Shown piece after piece: positions 7,601 through 17,833 of a stretch of 64,000 nucleotides of DNA. The position numbers and the translations under genes were made by a program. The first letter of the stretch is position 1, and every line of letters starts with the position of its first letter. The notes beneath the pieces are model-generated. The model was not told where the DNA came from. It ran no database searches and worked only from the letters and a program-made list of their open reading frames with translations. Origin of the DNA: an uncultured Parolsenella sp. (GTDB taxonomy: Bacteria > Actinomycetota > Coriobacteriia > Coriobacteriales > Atopobiaceae); assembly GCA_934668375.1 (NCBI GenBank), contig CAKUNF010000001.1, positions 124,001 through 188,000 on the forward strand, written 5' to 3'.

Positions 7601-8857
7601 GTGACGTCTAGAGTCTGCCTCGTCCACTATCACGAGATTGGCCTGAAGGGCAAGAACCGCTCCACGTTCGAGCGCCAGCTCATCACCAACCTCAAGCGTG
7701 CCCTCAAGGGTCGCTCCGCCCACGTCGAGCGTCTCGCTGGCTACGTCCGCGTCCATTTCGAGGACGGGGACGTGCCCGCCGACGTTCCCGGGCTCATCTC
7801 CCGCGTGCCCGGCGTGGCACGCGTCTCGGTGGCCTTCCGCTGCGAGCGAGAGCCCGAGCAGTACAACGAGGCCGCGATCGAGAGCCTTAGGAGCTGCGAG
7901 CCGTTCCAGTCTTTCAAGGTTCACGGTCGTAGGTCCAACACGGACTATCCCATCCACAGCATCGAGCTCAACCGTCAGGTGGGGGCCGTGCTGTGCGATG
8001 CCTTCCCGGACAAGAAGGTGCAGATGCACCAGCCCGACGTCACGGTCAATGTGCACGTCGTGCAGTCCGACGTCTACGTCTATGCCGATGCCGCCTCCAT
8101 GCGCGGCGCGGGCGGTCTGCCCGTGGGTACGGCCGGCAAGGTCGTAACGCTGCTCTCGAGCGGCTTTGACTCCCCGGTCGCCACATGGATGGTCGGCCGT
8201 CGCGGTGCCACGTGCATTCCGGTGCACTTCTCGGGACGCCCCATGACGAGCGATGCCTCCGAGTGGCTGACGCAGGACATCGTACGCGCCCTTGAGCCTG
8301 CCGGCATCATTGGACGCCTCTACGTGGTTCCGTTTGGCGAGTGCCAGCGAGAGATCTCCCTCAAGGCCCCGCAGTCGCTTCGCGTCATCATGTACCGCCG
8401 CCTCATGTTCGAGGTTGCCCAGGCCGTGGCCGAGCTCGAGGGTGCCAAGGCGCTCGTCACGGGCGAGTCGCTCGGTCAGGTGGCCTCCCAGACGCTCGAC
8501 AACATCACTGCCACCAATGACGTTGCCAGGATTCCTGTCTTTCGCCCGCTCATTGGCACGGACAAGATCGAGATCATCGACCGTGCCCAGCGGATCGGCA
8601 CGTATGACATCAGCGCACAGACCGCTCCGGACTGCTGCACACTGTTCATGCCTCGTCGTCCCGAGACGCATGCCCATCTCGATTCGGTCCGTCGCGCGTG
8701 GGAGACGTTCGACCACGATGCCATGGTGAAGCACCTCATGGAGACCATCGAGTACGTCGACTTCGACACGTGCCCGTCATACCGCCCGCCGCGCGAGCTC
8801 AAGGCGAGGCATCGCGAGCTTGCTCCTGCCGAGTGGCCGGATTCTGCGGACGAATAG
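7601..8857 (+). CDS. thiI: tRNA 4-thiouridine sulfurtransferase ThiI
   Basis: Makes s4U8 in tRNA using sulfur relayed from a cysteine desulfurase. The 418-residue protein has an N-terminal ferredoxin-like/THUMP half (about 1-170) and an ATP-pyrophosphatase half with LLSSGFDSPVA (around residue 183). The C-terminal rhodanese domain of the E. coli protein is absent, as in many Gram-positives, so a thiazole role is uncertain. GTG 7601 is four bases after rpoZ. A strong terminator follows, ending the mihF operon. Confidence 0.92.
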   Translation: MTSRVCLVHYHEIGLKGKNRSTFERQLITNLKRALKGRSAHVERLAGYVRVHFEDGDVPADVPGLISRVPGVARVSVAFRCEREPEQYNEAAIESLRSCEPFQSFKVHGRRSNTDYPIHSIELNRQVGAVLCDAFPDKKVQMHQPDVTVNVHVVQSDVYVYADAASMRGAGGLPVGTAGKVVTLLSSGFDSPVATWMVGRRGATCIPVHFSGRPMTSDASEWLTQDIVRALEPAGIIGRLYVVPFGECQREISLKAPQSLRVIMYRRLMFEVAQAVAELEGAKALVTGESLGQVASQTLDNITATNDVARIPVFRPLIGTDKIEIIDRAQRIGTYDISAQTAPDCCTLFMPRRPETHAHLDSVRRAWETFDHDAMVKHLMETIEYVDFDTCPSYRPPRELKARHRELAPAEWPDSADE

Positions 8858-8896
8858 TCTCTTGATTTAGTTTTGAACATCTGCTGCTAGATACAC

Positions 8897-8935
8897 GAGC
8901 CCGACCGGTTATCAACACCTGGTCGGGCTCTTTTT
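8897..8935 (+). terminator. Intrinsic terminator after thiI
   Basis: GAGCCCGACC (8897-8906) pairs perfectly with GGTCGGGCTC (8921-8930), followed by TTTTT. The rest of the 204-base gap to comEA shows no convincing gene. Confidence 0.92.
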
Positions 8936-9061
8936 GTGCCAAGCGGGCCAATTCCTGTTTGATTTCTGTAAGGTTTGCGTTTGACCGTGCGGGACTTTCT
9001 GCCCCTGCTCGATGGTAGCCCACCTCCTTTTTGCAAAGATTCGAGCAGGGAGGTGTCCTTG

Positions 9062-9709
9062 ATGGCGCAGCTGAGAAGAGACGGGAAAGCCGGCGTGAGG
9101 CATGTCGCGGCGCTTGCGGTGGCGGGCACGGCCGTTGCGGCCGTATGCGCCCTCGTCGTGTTCGTGGGCCCTTCTGGTGGCGTTGTGGTGGAGCGGGCGA
9201 ACGAGGCCCAGGTCACGACGTCTGAGAGCCCCGCCGCCACGACGCAGGGACCCGACGCGGTCGTTGTCCATGTGGACGGAGCGGTCTGCTGCCCCGGCGT
9301 CTACGAGCTCGTGCTCGCCTCTCCTCGTGTGAGGGATGCGGTCGATGCCGCCGGTGGCCTTGCGGATGGTGCGGACACATCCTCGATGAACCTGGCGTCT
9401 CTCCTTGGGGACGGGCAGAAGATTCACGTTCCCTTCGAGGGGGAGAGCTCCGTCGAGGCTACGGGTGCAGGCGGTGGCGGTGAGTCCGCTGACGCCTCGG
9501 GTGTGGCCGGCTCGTCCTCGCTCGTCAACATCAACAGCGCCACGGAGGAGGAGCTGGACGGCCTGCCGGGCGTGGGTCCCTCGACGGCCGCGGCGATCGT
9601 CGAGGACCGCAACGCAAACGGCCCCTTCTCCTCGCCTGAGGACCTCATGCGCGTGAGCGGCATCGGCGAGAAGAAGTTCGCCAAGCTGCGCGATCACATC
9701 TGCGTGTGA
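9062..9709 (+). CDS. comEA: ComEA-like competence DNA receptor
   Basis: A 215-residue membrane-anchored DNA-binding protein. One N-terminal transmembrane segment (about residues 15-38), a Ser/Thr linker, an SLBB-like domain (VVVHVDGAVCCPGVYEL to ~LLGDGQKIHVP), a second Gly/Ser linker, and a C-terminal helix-hairpin-helix pair (VNINSATEEELDGLPGVGPS, then FSSPEDLMRVSGIGEKKF). It binds incoming double-stranded DNA at the cell surface and hands it to ComEC. ATG 9062 follows GGGAGGTG. The stop overlaps comEC. Confidence 0.92.
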   Translation: MAQLRRDGKAGVRHVAALAVAGTAVAAVCALVVFVGPSGGVVVERANEAQVTTSESPAATTQGPDAVVVHVDGAVCCPGVYELVLASPRVRDAVDAAGGLADGADTSSMNLASLLGDGQKIHVPFEGESSVEATGAGGGGESADASGVAGSSSLVNINSATEEELDGLPGVGPSTAAAIVEDRNANGPFSSPEDLMRVSGIGEKKFAKLRDHICV

Positions 9710-12075
9710 CTGTCATGAATGGCAAGGCTGACACGAAGGGGGAGGGCGTCTTCCCGGGACGTCCCTACGTTCCGCCCCTGTTCGTGGGGATGGTGAGTCT
9801 CGTCGTCTGTGACGTCTCGGCCCTTCGCGGCGCATGTGGCCCGCCGGTGATTCTCTTGCTGTGCGCGGGTGGGCTTGCGCTGGCGGTGGCGCTGCGTCGC
9901 ATTGGCCGCATCCTGTGGTCTCATATGGCGCTTGCGGCCCTGCTGTGCGCGATTCTTGGCTGCGTCTACTCGACTATGGCCCTGGCTCAGCTCGACGCGA
10001 GGACGGAGTTGCTGGCAAAGACCCCAATTTCGTCATGTGCGGTCATCGTTGATGGGGATGCGAGCGAGAACGGCGGCTCGTGGACGTGCCGGGCACACGT
10101 TGAGGCACCTGGATTTCACTCGGTCGGCGTCTGGCTGACGACTCCTGAGCTCGTGGCCCGTGGCGATCTCCTCTGCGGCATTGGACGCTTCTCTCCCAAT
10201 GGCGAGGACGAGTTCGGCATCTCGAGCAGGTCGCAGGGCATGGCGGGTAGGGTAAGGCTCGTTCGCGTCACGGGGCGCCAGCCTGCCAATGGGGCCACGG
10301 GCTTTCTGACGCGCCTGAGGGAGGGCGTCGTCTCTCGCCTTGCACCCGAGAACAGCGAGTCTCGAGCGCTGCTCGCTGGCGTCGTGGCCGGGGACAGGCG
10401 GGAGCTCAAGGCTCAGGGCACAAGCGATGCGTTCTCGGCGGCGGGACTGTCGCATCTCATCGCCGTCTCGGGAGCGCACCTTGCCAGCGTGTTCTCGCTT
10501 GTCGATGGTCTCCTTCTGTCGCTCGGGGTGGACCGCGGCCCGCGTAACTTCCTTACGCTTGCGCTTTCGGCGCTGTTCGTGCTGCTCTGCGCGTGCCCGG
10601 CCTCTGCCGTGCGTGCGTGGGTGATGCTTGCGGCGGGCGTGGCCGGCAGGGGAGTCGGGCGGCGGGGCCATGCCCTTTCGGGACTTGCCGTTGCCGGCAT
10701 CCTCATGTGTCTTGCAGACCCGTTCTGCGCAAGTGACCTAGGGTTTCAGCTCTCGATGCTCTCCGTGGCCTCGTTGTCGCTGCTCTGCCCCTATGTGAGG
10801 GCGGCGATCGAGTCCGTCGCTCCCTCTCGGAGCTATCGAGAGATGCGGTTTGTTCCTCGCCCCCTGCGCCCCCACGTGGCCAGGCTTGGCAGGAGCGTCC
10901 GCACCTCTCTCGCGGCTTCGCTCGCGTGCCAGCTGGCAACCTGGGCAATCGTCGCCGTGACGTTTGGCAGGGTCTCTCTCGTGGGCCCGCTTGCGAGCGT
11001 CGTCGTGGGTCCGCTGCTCTCGCCCCTCGTGCTCGCGGCTCTCGTTGCCTGCCTTGTCCTTCCCGTGCCAGTCGTGGGCGGCCTTGCCCTTGGGCTCGCT
11101 GACGGGCTCGCGCTCCTCGTCGTGGAATTTACGCACATGCTTGCCAGCCTACCGTTCTCGAGCATCCCCATCGTGGCACCGGCGTGGACGGAGCTGCTTC
11201 CGATCATAGGAGGAATCGTGCTGCTCGCATTCTGGCCTAGACCTTCGCGACGGATGCTGAGGAGGGTCTTCCTGGGGGCGGCCATCGTGGCCATGGCGCT
11301 CTTCCTGCGGCTGTATGTCGTCGTGCCGCCTAGCGTCACCGTGTTGGACGTGGGACAGGGGGACGCCATCCTCGTGCGAGACGGGCCGCATGCCCTGCTC
11401 GTTGACACGGGCCCTTCCGGAGCCATTTCCGATGCCCTCGCTCGACAGCATGTCCTGTGGCTTGATGCCGTCGTCGTCACGCACCTGCACGATGACCACA
11501 CGGGTGGCATCGATGACCTTGCCGGCCTTGTGCCCACGGGCTCCCTGTTTGTTGGAGACGGTGTGTCGGGCTGTCTGCCCGATAGCCTCAAGGAGGATGT
11601 GAGGCGGCTCGTGGGGGCAAATCTCGATGAGCTGAGGTCGGGTGATGAGATGCACGTGGGTGGCTTCACCCTCACCTGCCTGTGGCCGAGAGAGGCCACG
11701 GATGGTTCGGAGAACGAGGATTCCGTGTGCCTGCTGCTTACCTACGGGGAGGGCGGCTCGGGGCTCAGGATGCTGCTCACGGGGGACGCCGAGTCTGGCG
11801 TGTTTGGCTCCATTGCCGGGGCGGCGGGCGACATCGACGTGCTCAAGGTGGGGCACCACGGTTCACGCGTCTCGATAGACGAGGACCAGGCCCAGGAGTT
11901 GCGAGCCGAGGTTGCCGTTGCGAGCGCCGGCGAGGGCAATTCGTACGGTCACCCCACGCCTGAGTGCATCGAGGTGCTCGAAGAGAGTGGTGCGTGGTTT
12001 CTCTGCACGAAGGACCACGGAGACGTGACGGTGGCTCCGGGGGCGCAGGGTGTGGGCGTGAGCTGCGAGAGATAG
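9706..12075 (+). CDS. comEC: ComEC/Rec2 DNA-uptake channel
   Basis: A 789-residue polytopic protein with an N-terminal DUF4131 region (soluble loop ~100-190), the multi-helix Competence domain (~215-490, GVVAGDRRELKAQGTSDAFSAAGLSHLIAVSGAH), and a C-terminal metallo-beta-lactamase-like domain with HLHDDHTGG (H593/H595/H598). The family forms the inner-membrane channel; the MBL domain is thought to be the nuclease degrading one strand. GTG 9706 overlaps comEA by four bases (GTGA); ATG 9715 is an alternative. All three parts are present, so it is probably functional. Confidence 0.93.
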   Translation: MTVMNGKADTKGEGVFPGRPYVPPLFVGMVSLVVCDVSALRGACGPPVILLLCAGGLALAVALRRIGRILWSHMALAALLCAILGCVYSTMALAQLDARTELLAKTPISSCAVIVDGDASENGGSWTCRAHVEAPGFHSVGVWLTTPELVARGDLLCGIGRFSPNGEDEFGISSRSQGMAGRVRLVRVTGRQPANGATGFLTRLREGVVSRLAPENSESRALLAGVVAGDRRELKAQGTSDAFSAAGLSHLIAVSGAHLASVFSLVDGLLLSLGVDRGPRNFLTLALSALFVLLCACPASAVRAWVMLAAGVAGRGVGRRGHALSGLAVAGILMCLADPFCASDLGFQLSMLSVASLSLLCPYVRAAIESVAPSRSYREMRFVPRPLRPHVARLGRSVRTSLAASLACQLATWAIVAVTFGRVSLVGPLASVVVGPLLSPLVLAALVACLVLPVPVVGGLALGLADGLALLVVEFTHMLASLPFSSIPIVAPAWTELLPIIGGIVLLAFWPRPSRRMLRRVFLGAAIVAMALFLRLYVVVPPSVTVLDVGQGDAILVRDGPHALLVDTGPSGAISDALARQHVLWLDAVVVTHLHDDHTGGIDDLAGLVPTGSLFVGDGVSGCLPDSLKEDVRRLVGANLDELRSGDEMHVGGFTLTCLWPREATDGSENEDSVCLLLTYGEGGSGLRMLLTGDAESGVFGSIAGAAGDIDVLKVGHHGSRVSIDEDQAQELRAEVAVASAGEGNSYGHPTPECIEVLEESGAWFLCTKDHGDVTVAPGAQGVGVSCER

Positions 12076-12122
12076 GGAGGCTGCGCGCTACAATCAGGCA
12101 AATCAGCAACCCGGGAGGACCT

Positions 12123-13088
12123 ATGGCCGAACTCTTGCCCGCATATCTCATCGTCGGCGCAGACGAGCTCAAGCGCGCGTCTGCTGTGAAGCGCCTGCGC
12201 TCGCACGTGCCCGCGGACCTTGCGGACTTCAACCTCGACGAGCTCGAGGGCGCAACGATCGAGGACCCAGAACAGCTCATCTCCTCTGCCCAGACGATGC
12301 CCTTCTGCGCGGACTTCCGCCTCGTGATCGTCAATGGGGCGGAGAATCTCTGCAAGCCCGTGTCCGAGGCCGTCGTGAGCTACCTGAAGGACCCCAACCC
12401 CCAGTGCGTGCTGTGCCTCGTTGCGGAGAAGCTCGCGAAGAACACGCGCCTTTACAAGGCCGTGGCCAAGGTGGGCCCCCATTCCGTCATCGACTGTGCG
12501 CCGCTCAAGCGCTGGGAGCTCCCTCCCTATGTCGTGAAGCTTGCACAGAAGCGCGGCCTTTCCATGGACAATGCGGCGGCGCAGGAGCTCGTGGAGCGCG
12601 TGGGGGAGTCCACGGTTGCCCTTGACAACCAGATAGCAACGCTTGCGGAGCTCGTGGGTGACACTGGGCGCATCACCCTTGGCGACGTAGAGGCCAACGT
12701 GGCACAGATCGCCGAGGTGAGCCCCTGGGCCTTTGCCGACGCCGTCTGCGAGAGAAACGCCCCTCGTGCCATGGAGATGCTCAACCTCATGAAGGCGCCC
12801 TCGCTTGTGTTCCTCCACTCGGTGCTCGTGGGCAGGCTCCGGGAGCTCGTGTGCGCCAAGTCGCTCGACGCCCGTGGTGCCGCAAATGGTCTCGCGCATG
12901 AGCTTGGTCGGCAGTCCTGGCAGGTGAAGAACCACGTTCGCTGGTCTCGCGCCTTTGGGGAGGAAGAGCTAGTGTCCCTGCTCGGCCAGGCCGCCTCATG
13001 CGAGCGGGCGCTCAAGGGCAGCTCCGACTCCGATGCCGCCTTCACGCGCTTCGTGCTCGCCATGGCCTCGCCTCGTGCCGCTCGCTAG
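12123..13088 (+). CDS. holA: DNA polymerase III delta subunit
   Basis: The clamp-loader delta subunit that opens the beta clamp. 321 residues with the family layout: N-terminal AAA+-like domain starting PAYLIVGADELKRASAVKRL, the MPFCADFRLVIVNGAE strand, and an all-helical C-terminal collar with ALDNQIATLAEL. ATG 12123 follows GGGAGGAC. A TACAAT box (12090-12095) just upstream may give it a private promoter. Position after comEC and next to rpsT is common in Gram-positives. Confidence 0.9.
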   Translation: MAELLPAYLIVGADELKRASAVKRLRSHVPADLADFNLDELEGATIEDPEQLISSAQTMPFCADFRLVIVNGAENLCKPVSEAVVSYLKDPNPQCVLCLVAEKLAKNTRLYKAVAKVGPHSVIDCAPLKRWELPPYVVKLAQKRGLSMDNAAAQELVERVGESTVALDNQIATLAELVGDTGRITLGDVEANVAQIAEVSPWAFADAVCERNAPRAMEMLNLMKAPSLVFLHSVLVGRLRELVCAKSLDARGAANGLAHELGRQSWQVKNHVRWSRAFGEEELVSLLGQAASCERALKGSSDSDAAFTRFVLAMASPRAAR

Positions 13089-13162
13089 GGGAGAAGAGAC
13101 TGGCCATGGTCCGGGTCTGTCGACCGCCCGCTTGGAAGCGTCTCGGATTTTGCTCAAAGAAG

Positions 13163-13194
13163 AAGCCCCACCGGCCAGCACGCCGACGGGGCTT
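13163..13194. terminator. Shared terminator between holA and rpsT
   Basis: AAGCCCC (13163-13169) pairs with GGGGCTT (13188-13194), with further pairing inside. The reverse-strand side runs into a T-rich stretch (TTCTTCTTT) and so serves rpsT best; it may also stop holA transcripts. Confidence 0.75.
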
Positions 13195-13217
13195 TCTGAA
13201 TTCGCTGTTGCGAGAAG

Positions 13218-13481
13218 CTACTTGATCTTGTTCACGAGCTTCTGGACGCCGCTCTTGCGCTGGGCAGCCTGGTTCTTGTGGATGATGCCCTTGGAGGCAG
13301 CCTTGTCCAGCAGCTTGCCGGCCTTGTTGGCCTCGGCCTGAGCGAGCTCGGCGTCGTTGGCCTCGACGGCGGCACGGACGCGCTTGACAGCGGTCTTAAG
13401 CTCGGAACGGACGGCCTTGTTGCGCATGCGAGCCTTCTCGGCGGTGACGATGCGCTTCTTCTGCGACTTGATGTTAGCCAC
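13218..13481 (-). CDS. rpsT: 30S ribosomal protein S20
   Basis: An 87-residue basic helical protein binding 16S rRNA. It begins [26 protein letters not shown] and ends [20 protein letters not shown], matching S20. Preceded on the reverse strand by GAAAGGAT. Transcribed against lepA and holA. Confidence 0.97.
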   Translation of the reverse strand: MANIKSQKKRIVTAEKARMRNKAVRSELKTAVKRVRAAVEANDAELAQAEANKAGKLLDKAASKGIIHKNQAAQRKSGVQKLVNKIK

Positions 13482-13570
13482 GTGCAGATCCTTTCAATTT
13501 CTCTTCTTTGAGGCCTCTGTTGACGCTGGGAGTGGGGCTTCCAACGTCTGACACGGCAATCAAGTTCGTG

Positions 13571-13579
13571 AGTATAGCA
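13571..13579 (-). promoter_or_regulatory. rpsT extended -10 promoter
   Basis: On the reverse strand TGCTATACT gives an extended -10 (TGn plus TATACT, 13571-13576). The start would be near 13564, leaving about 80 bases of untranslated leader. No good -35. Confidence 0.5.
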
Positions 13580-13615
13580 GACGCAACGCGATATCGCATG
13601 TGAAATACAAAGAAC

Positions 13616-13646
13616 TTGCAGGTGCGCCAAAGAAATACGCTAGAAT
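13616..13646 (+). promoter_or_regulatory. lepA promoter, leaderless
   Basis: TTGCAG (13616-13621) with a 19-base spacer to TAGAAT (13641-13646). The -10 ends seven bases before the lepA ATG (13654), and no Shine-Dalgarno sequence precedes it, so the mRNA is probably leaderless. Confidence 0.5.
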
Positions 13647-13653
13647 CGAGCTC

Positions 13654-15461
<1,808 letters not shown>

Positions 15462-15462
<1 letters not shown>

Positions 15463-16556
15463 TGGCCCGCGGCGCTTCCTATGTGGCCGAGCAGGCCAGG
15501 CTCGCTCGCAGCGAAGCGGCCTCGGTCGTCATGGAGCAGGGCACTGACGCCGCCGGCCTGTCGTGGCCGCCGGCATCGTTTGCTTCCCAGGTCGTGGGCT
15601 CGCTTGCCGATAGGCTCGCGGCCTCCCCGTTTCTCATGGCACCCATGGCGAGCGTCACGGACGGCGCCTATCGCATGATGATGCGCGCGGGGGGAGCTGC
15701 GCTCGCCTACACGGAGATGGTCTCCGTGACGGGGATCCATTACGGCAGCGACAAGACCTGGAGCCTCGTCGAGCCCAACGCCGGCGAACCCGACCTCGCC
15801 GTGCAGCTGTTCGGTTCGGACCCGGAGCACTTCCGTGAGGCGGCCGCGCAGCTCGGCGAGCACGTGGGGGATCGCCTTGTGCTCGTTGACGTGAACATGG
15901 CCTGCCCCGTGCCCAAGGTGACGAAGTCCGGTGCCGGCTCCGCGCTTCTGGATGACCCTGCGCTTGCCGCGCGCATCGTGGGCGTGCTGCGCGAGGAGCT
16001 CGAGGTCCCCGTCACGGTGAAGATACGCCTGGGTCGCAGGCCGGACCGCATCGTGGGCGTGGACTTCGCCCGTGCCATGGAGGCGGCCGGCGCCGAGGCG
16101 ATAGCCGTGCACGGGCGCGTGGCCTCCCAGATGTATCGCGGACAGTCCGACGCCGCGGCCATCGCAGAGATTGTGCGGGCCGTGGACGTCCCCGTCATTG
16201 CGTCAGGCGACGCCCTGGACGCCCGGCGCGCCGTGGGTCTGCTCGGGCAGACGGGTGCTGCTGCCTGCTTCATCGCACGCGGCAGCTATGGTGACCCCTG
16301 GGTGTTTGGCAATGCCTCGCGCCTGCTCGCTGGTGAGCCCGAGGCGGGCGTGACGCCTGCCATGCGCCTTGCGGCGTTCAGGCTGCACGTGCGGCTGCTT
16401 GGGGCAACGGGCGCCCACCTGGCCCGGGCGAGGAGCCTTGCTGGCTGGTACCTGCGCGGCGTTCCCGAGGCGGCCGCGTGGCGGGAGCGCGCCATGCACT
16501 GCTCTGTGCTCGATGACTACCTCGAGCTTGCCGACGAGCTCGAGGAGACGCTGTGA
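15462..16556 (+). CDS. dus: tRNA-dihydrouridine synthase
   Basis: FMN-dependent reduction of uridine in the tRNA D-loop. The 364-residue protein has APMASVTDGAYRMMMR, the active-site NMACPVPKVTKSGAGSALL (Cys donates the proton), VKIRLG, IAVHGR and VIASGDALDARRAV. A ~40-residue N-terminal extension precedes the barrel. GTG 15462 overlaps the lepA stop by one base; a later start within the extension is possible. Close to the DusB type but subfamily not resolved. Confidence 0.9.
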
Positions 16557-17761
16557 TGCCTGGCGTTCGCGCCCTGTACCTGCACGTTCCGTTCTGCGTG
16601 AGGCGCTGCCGCTACTGCGACTTCGCCACGTCGGCAACGCGTCACGATGACGTCCGCATGGGGGAGTACGCATCTGCCCTCTGCCGCCTCGTGGGCCAGG
16701 CGCGCGGCCTGGGCTTGCTCGGCGACCTCGCCACGGGCTACGTCGGCGGTGGGACACCCACGATGCTCGGGGCCGAGTGGCTTTCCGCGCTCATCGGGGC
16801 ATGTGGCAGCCTGGAAGAGCTCACGTTCGAGGCAAACCCCGAGTCCCTGGGGGACGACGTCCTCGCGGGTGCCCGCGAGGCCGGTGCCACGCGCGTCTCC
16901 ATCGGTGTGCAGAGCTTCGATGATCGTGAGCTGGCGGGTCTCGGTCGCGTGCACGACGCGGCCATGGCCCGCGAGCGCGTGGCCGCCGCCGTGGGAAGCG
17001 ACCTTGACGTCTCCGTCGACCTCATGTGCGGAATCCCGTACCAGACGCCCGAGTCCTGGCGCCGATCGCTCGAGACCGCCGTTGGCCTGGGCGTGGGCCA
17101 TGTGAGCTGCTATCCGCTCATGATCGAGCCGGGTACGCCCATGGAGCGCATGTGCGAGGAGGGCTCGCTTCCCTGGCCGTCTGATGACACGGAGGCGTCG
17201 GACATGGAGGCGGCTCTCGACGTGCTGGGTTCTGCCGACCTCTCTCGCTACGAGGTCGCGAGCTACGCCAGGCCGCGCAAGCGCTGCGCCCACAACATCG
17301 CCTACTGGACGGGAGTCGAGTACCTGGGGCTGGGGACGGCCGCCTCGAGCATGCTCGGGCCGGCGAGCTATGCCGTGCTTCGCGAGGCCGTGCCGTCGCT
17401 TCCCGCATTGGACGAGGGCGTGGCGCGCGTGCGACTCACGGTTGCCACCGACACGGCGGGTGTCATCGGGGCGCGCTCGCTTGCCGACCTGAGCTTTGAC
17501 GTCGAGTGGCTGAGTGAGCGTGAGGCCGTGGCCGAGGACCTCATGCTCGCCGCCCGCATGACCGATGGCCTGCCTGCCGCGCTCGTTGCCCGGGCGCATG
17601 ACGTTCTCGGCCGTTTTCGCGTTGACGTGTGCCTCTCCGACCTCGTGTCCCGCCGCCTTCTCGAGCAGGGGAGCCACGGAGCGTTTGTGCCCACGCATGA
17701 CGGATGGCTTCTCGGAAACGAGCTCTATGGGGCGCTTTGGGACCTTTCGTCGGATGAATAG
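16556..17761 (+). CDS. hemW: HemW, radical SAM heme chaperone
   Basis: A 401-residue HemN-like protein, now known to bind and deliver heme rather than oxidise coproporphyrinogen. Radical SAM cysteines are in CVRRCRYCDF (after LYLHVPF, residues ~6-20), then GGGTPTML and IGVQSF. The HemN-specific asparagine/arginine residues after the cluster are not evident, and the C-terminal HemN_C domain is recognisable. ATG 16556 is eight bases after AGGAG and overlaps the dus stop (TGATG). lepA-dus-hemW form a tight operon. Confidence 0.9.
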   Translation: MPGVRALYLHVPFCVRRCRYCDFATSATRHDDVRMGEYASALCRLVGQARGLGLLGDLATGYVGGGTPTMLGAEWLSALIGACGSLEELTFEANPESLGDDVLAGAREAGATRVSIGVQSFDDRELAGLGRVHDAAMARERVAAAVGSDLDVSVDLMCGIPYQTPESWRRSLETAVGLGVGHVSCYPLMIEPGTPMERMCEEGSLPWPSDDTEASDMEAALDVLGSADLSRYEVASYARPRKRCAHNIAYWTGVEYLGLGTAASSMLGPASYAVLREAVPSLPALDEGVARVRLTVATDTAGVIGARSLADLSFDVEWLSEREAVAEDLMLAARMTDGLPAALVARAHDVLGRFRVDVCLSDLVSRRLLEQGSHGAFVPTHDGWLLGNELYGALWDLSSDE

Positions 17762-17833
17762 GCTCGTCTTAGCGCCAATCGGCAGCCGTTAGCTTAAAGT
17801 AAAGAAGTTTTTGCTCGCGCGTCTCCCAGCCGG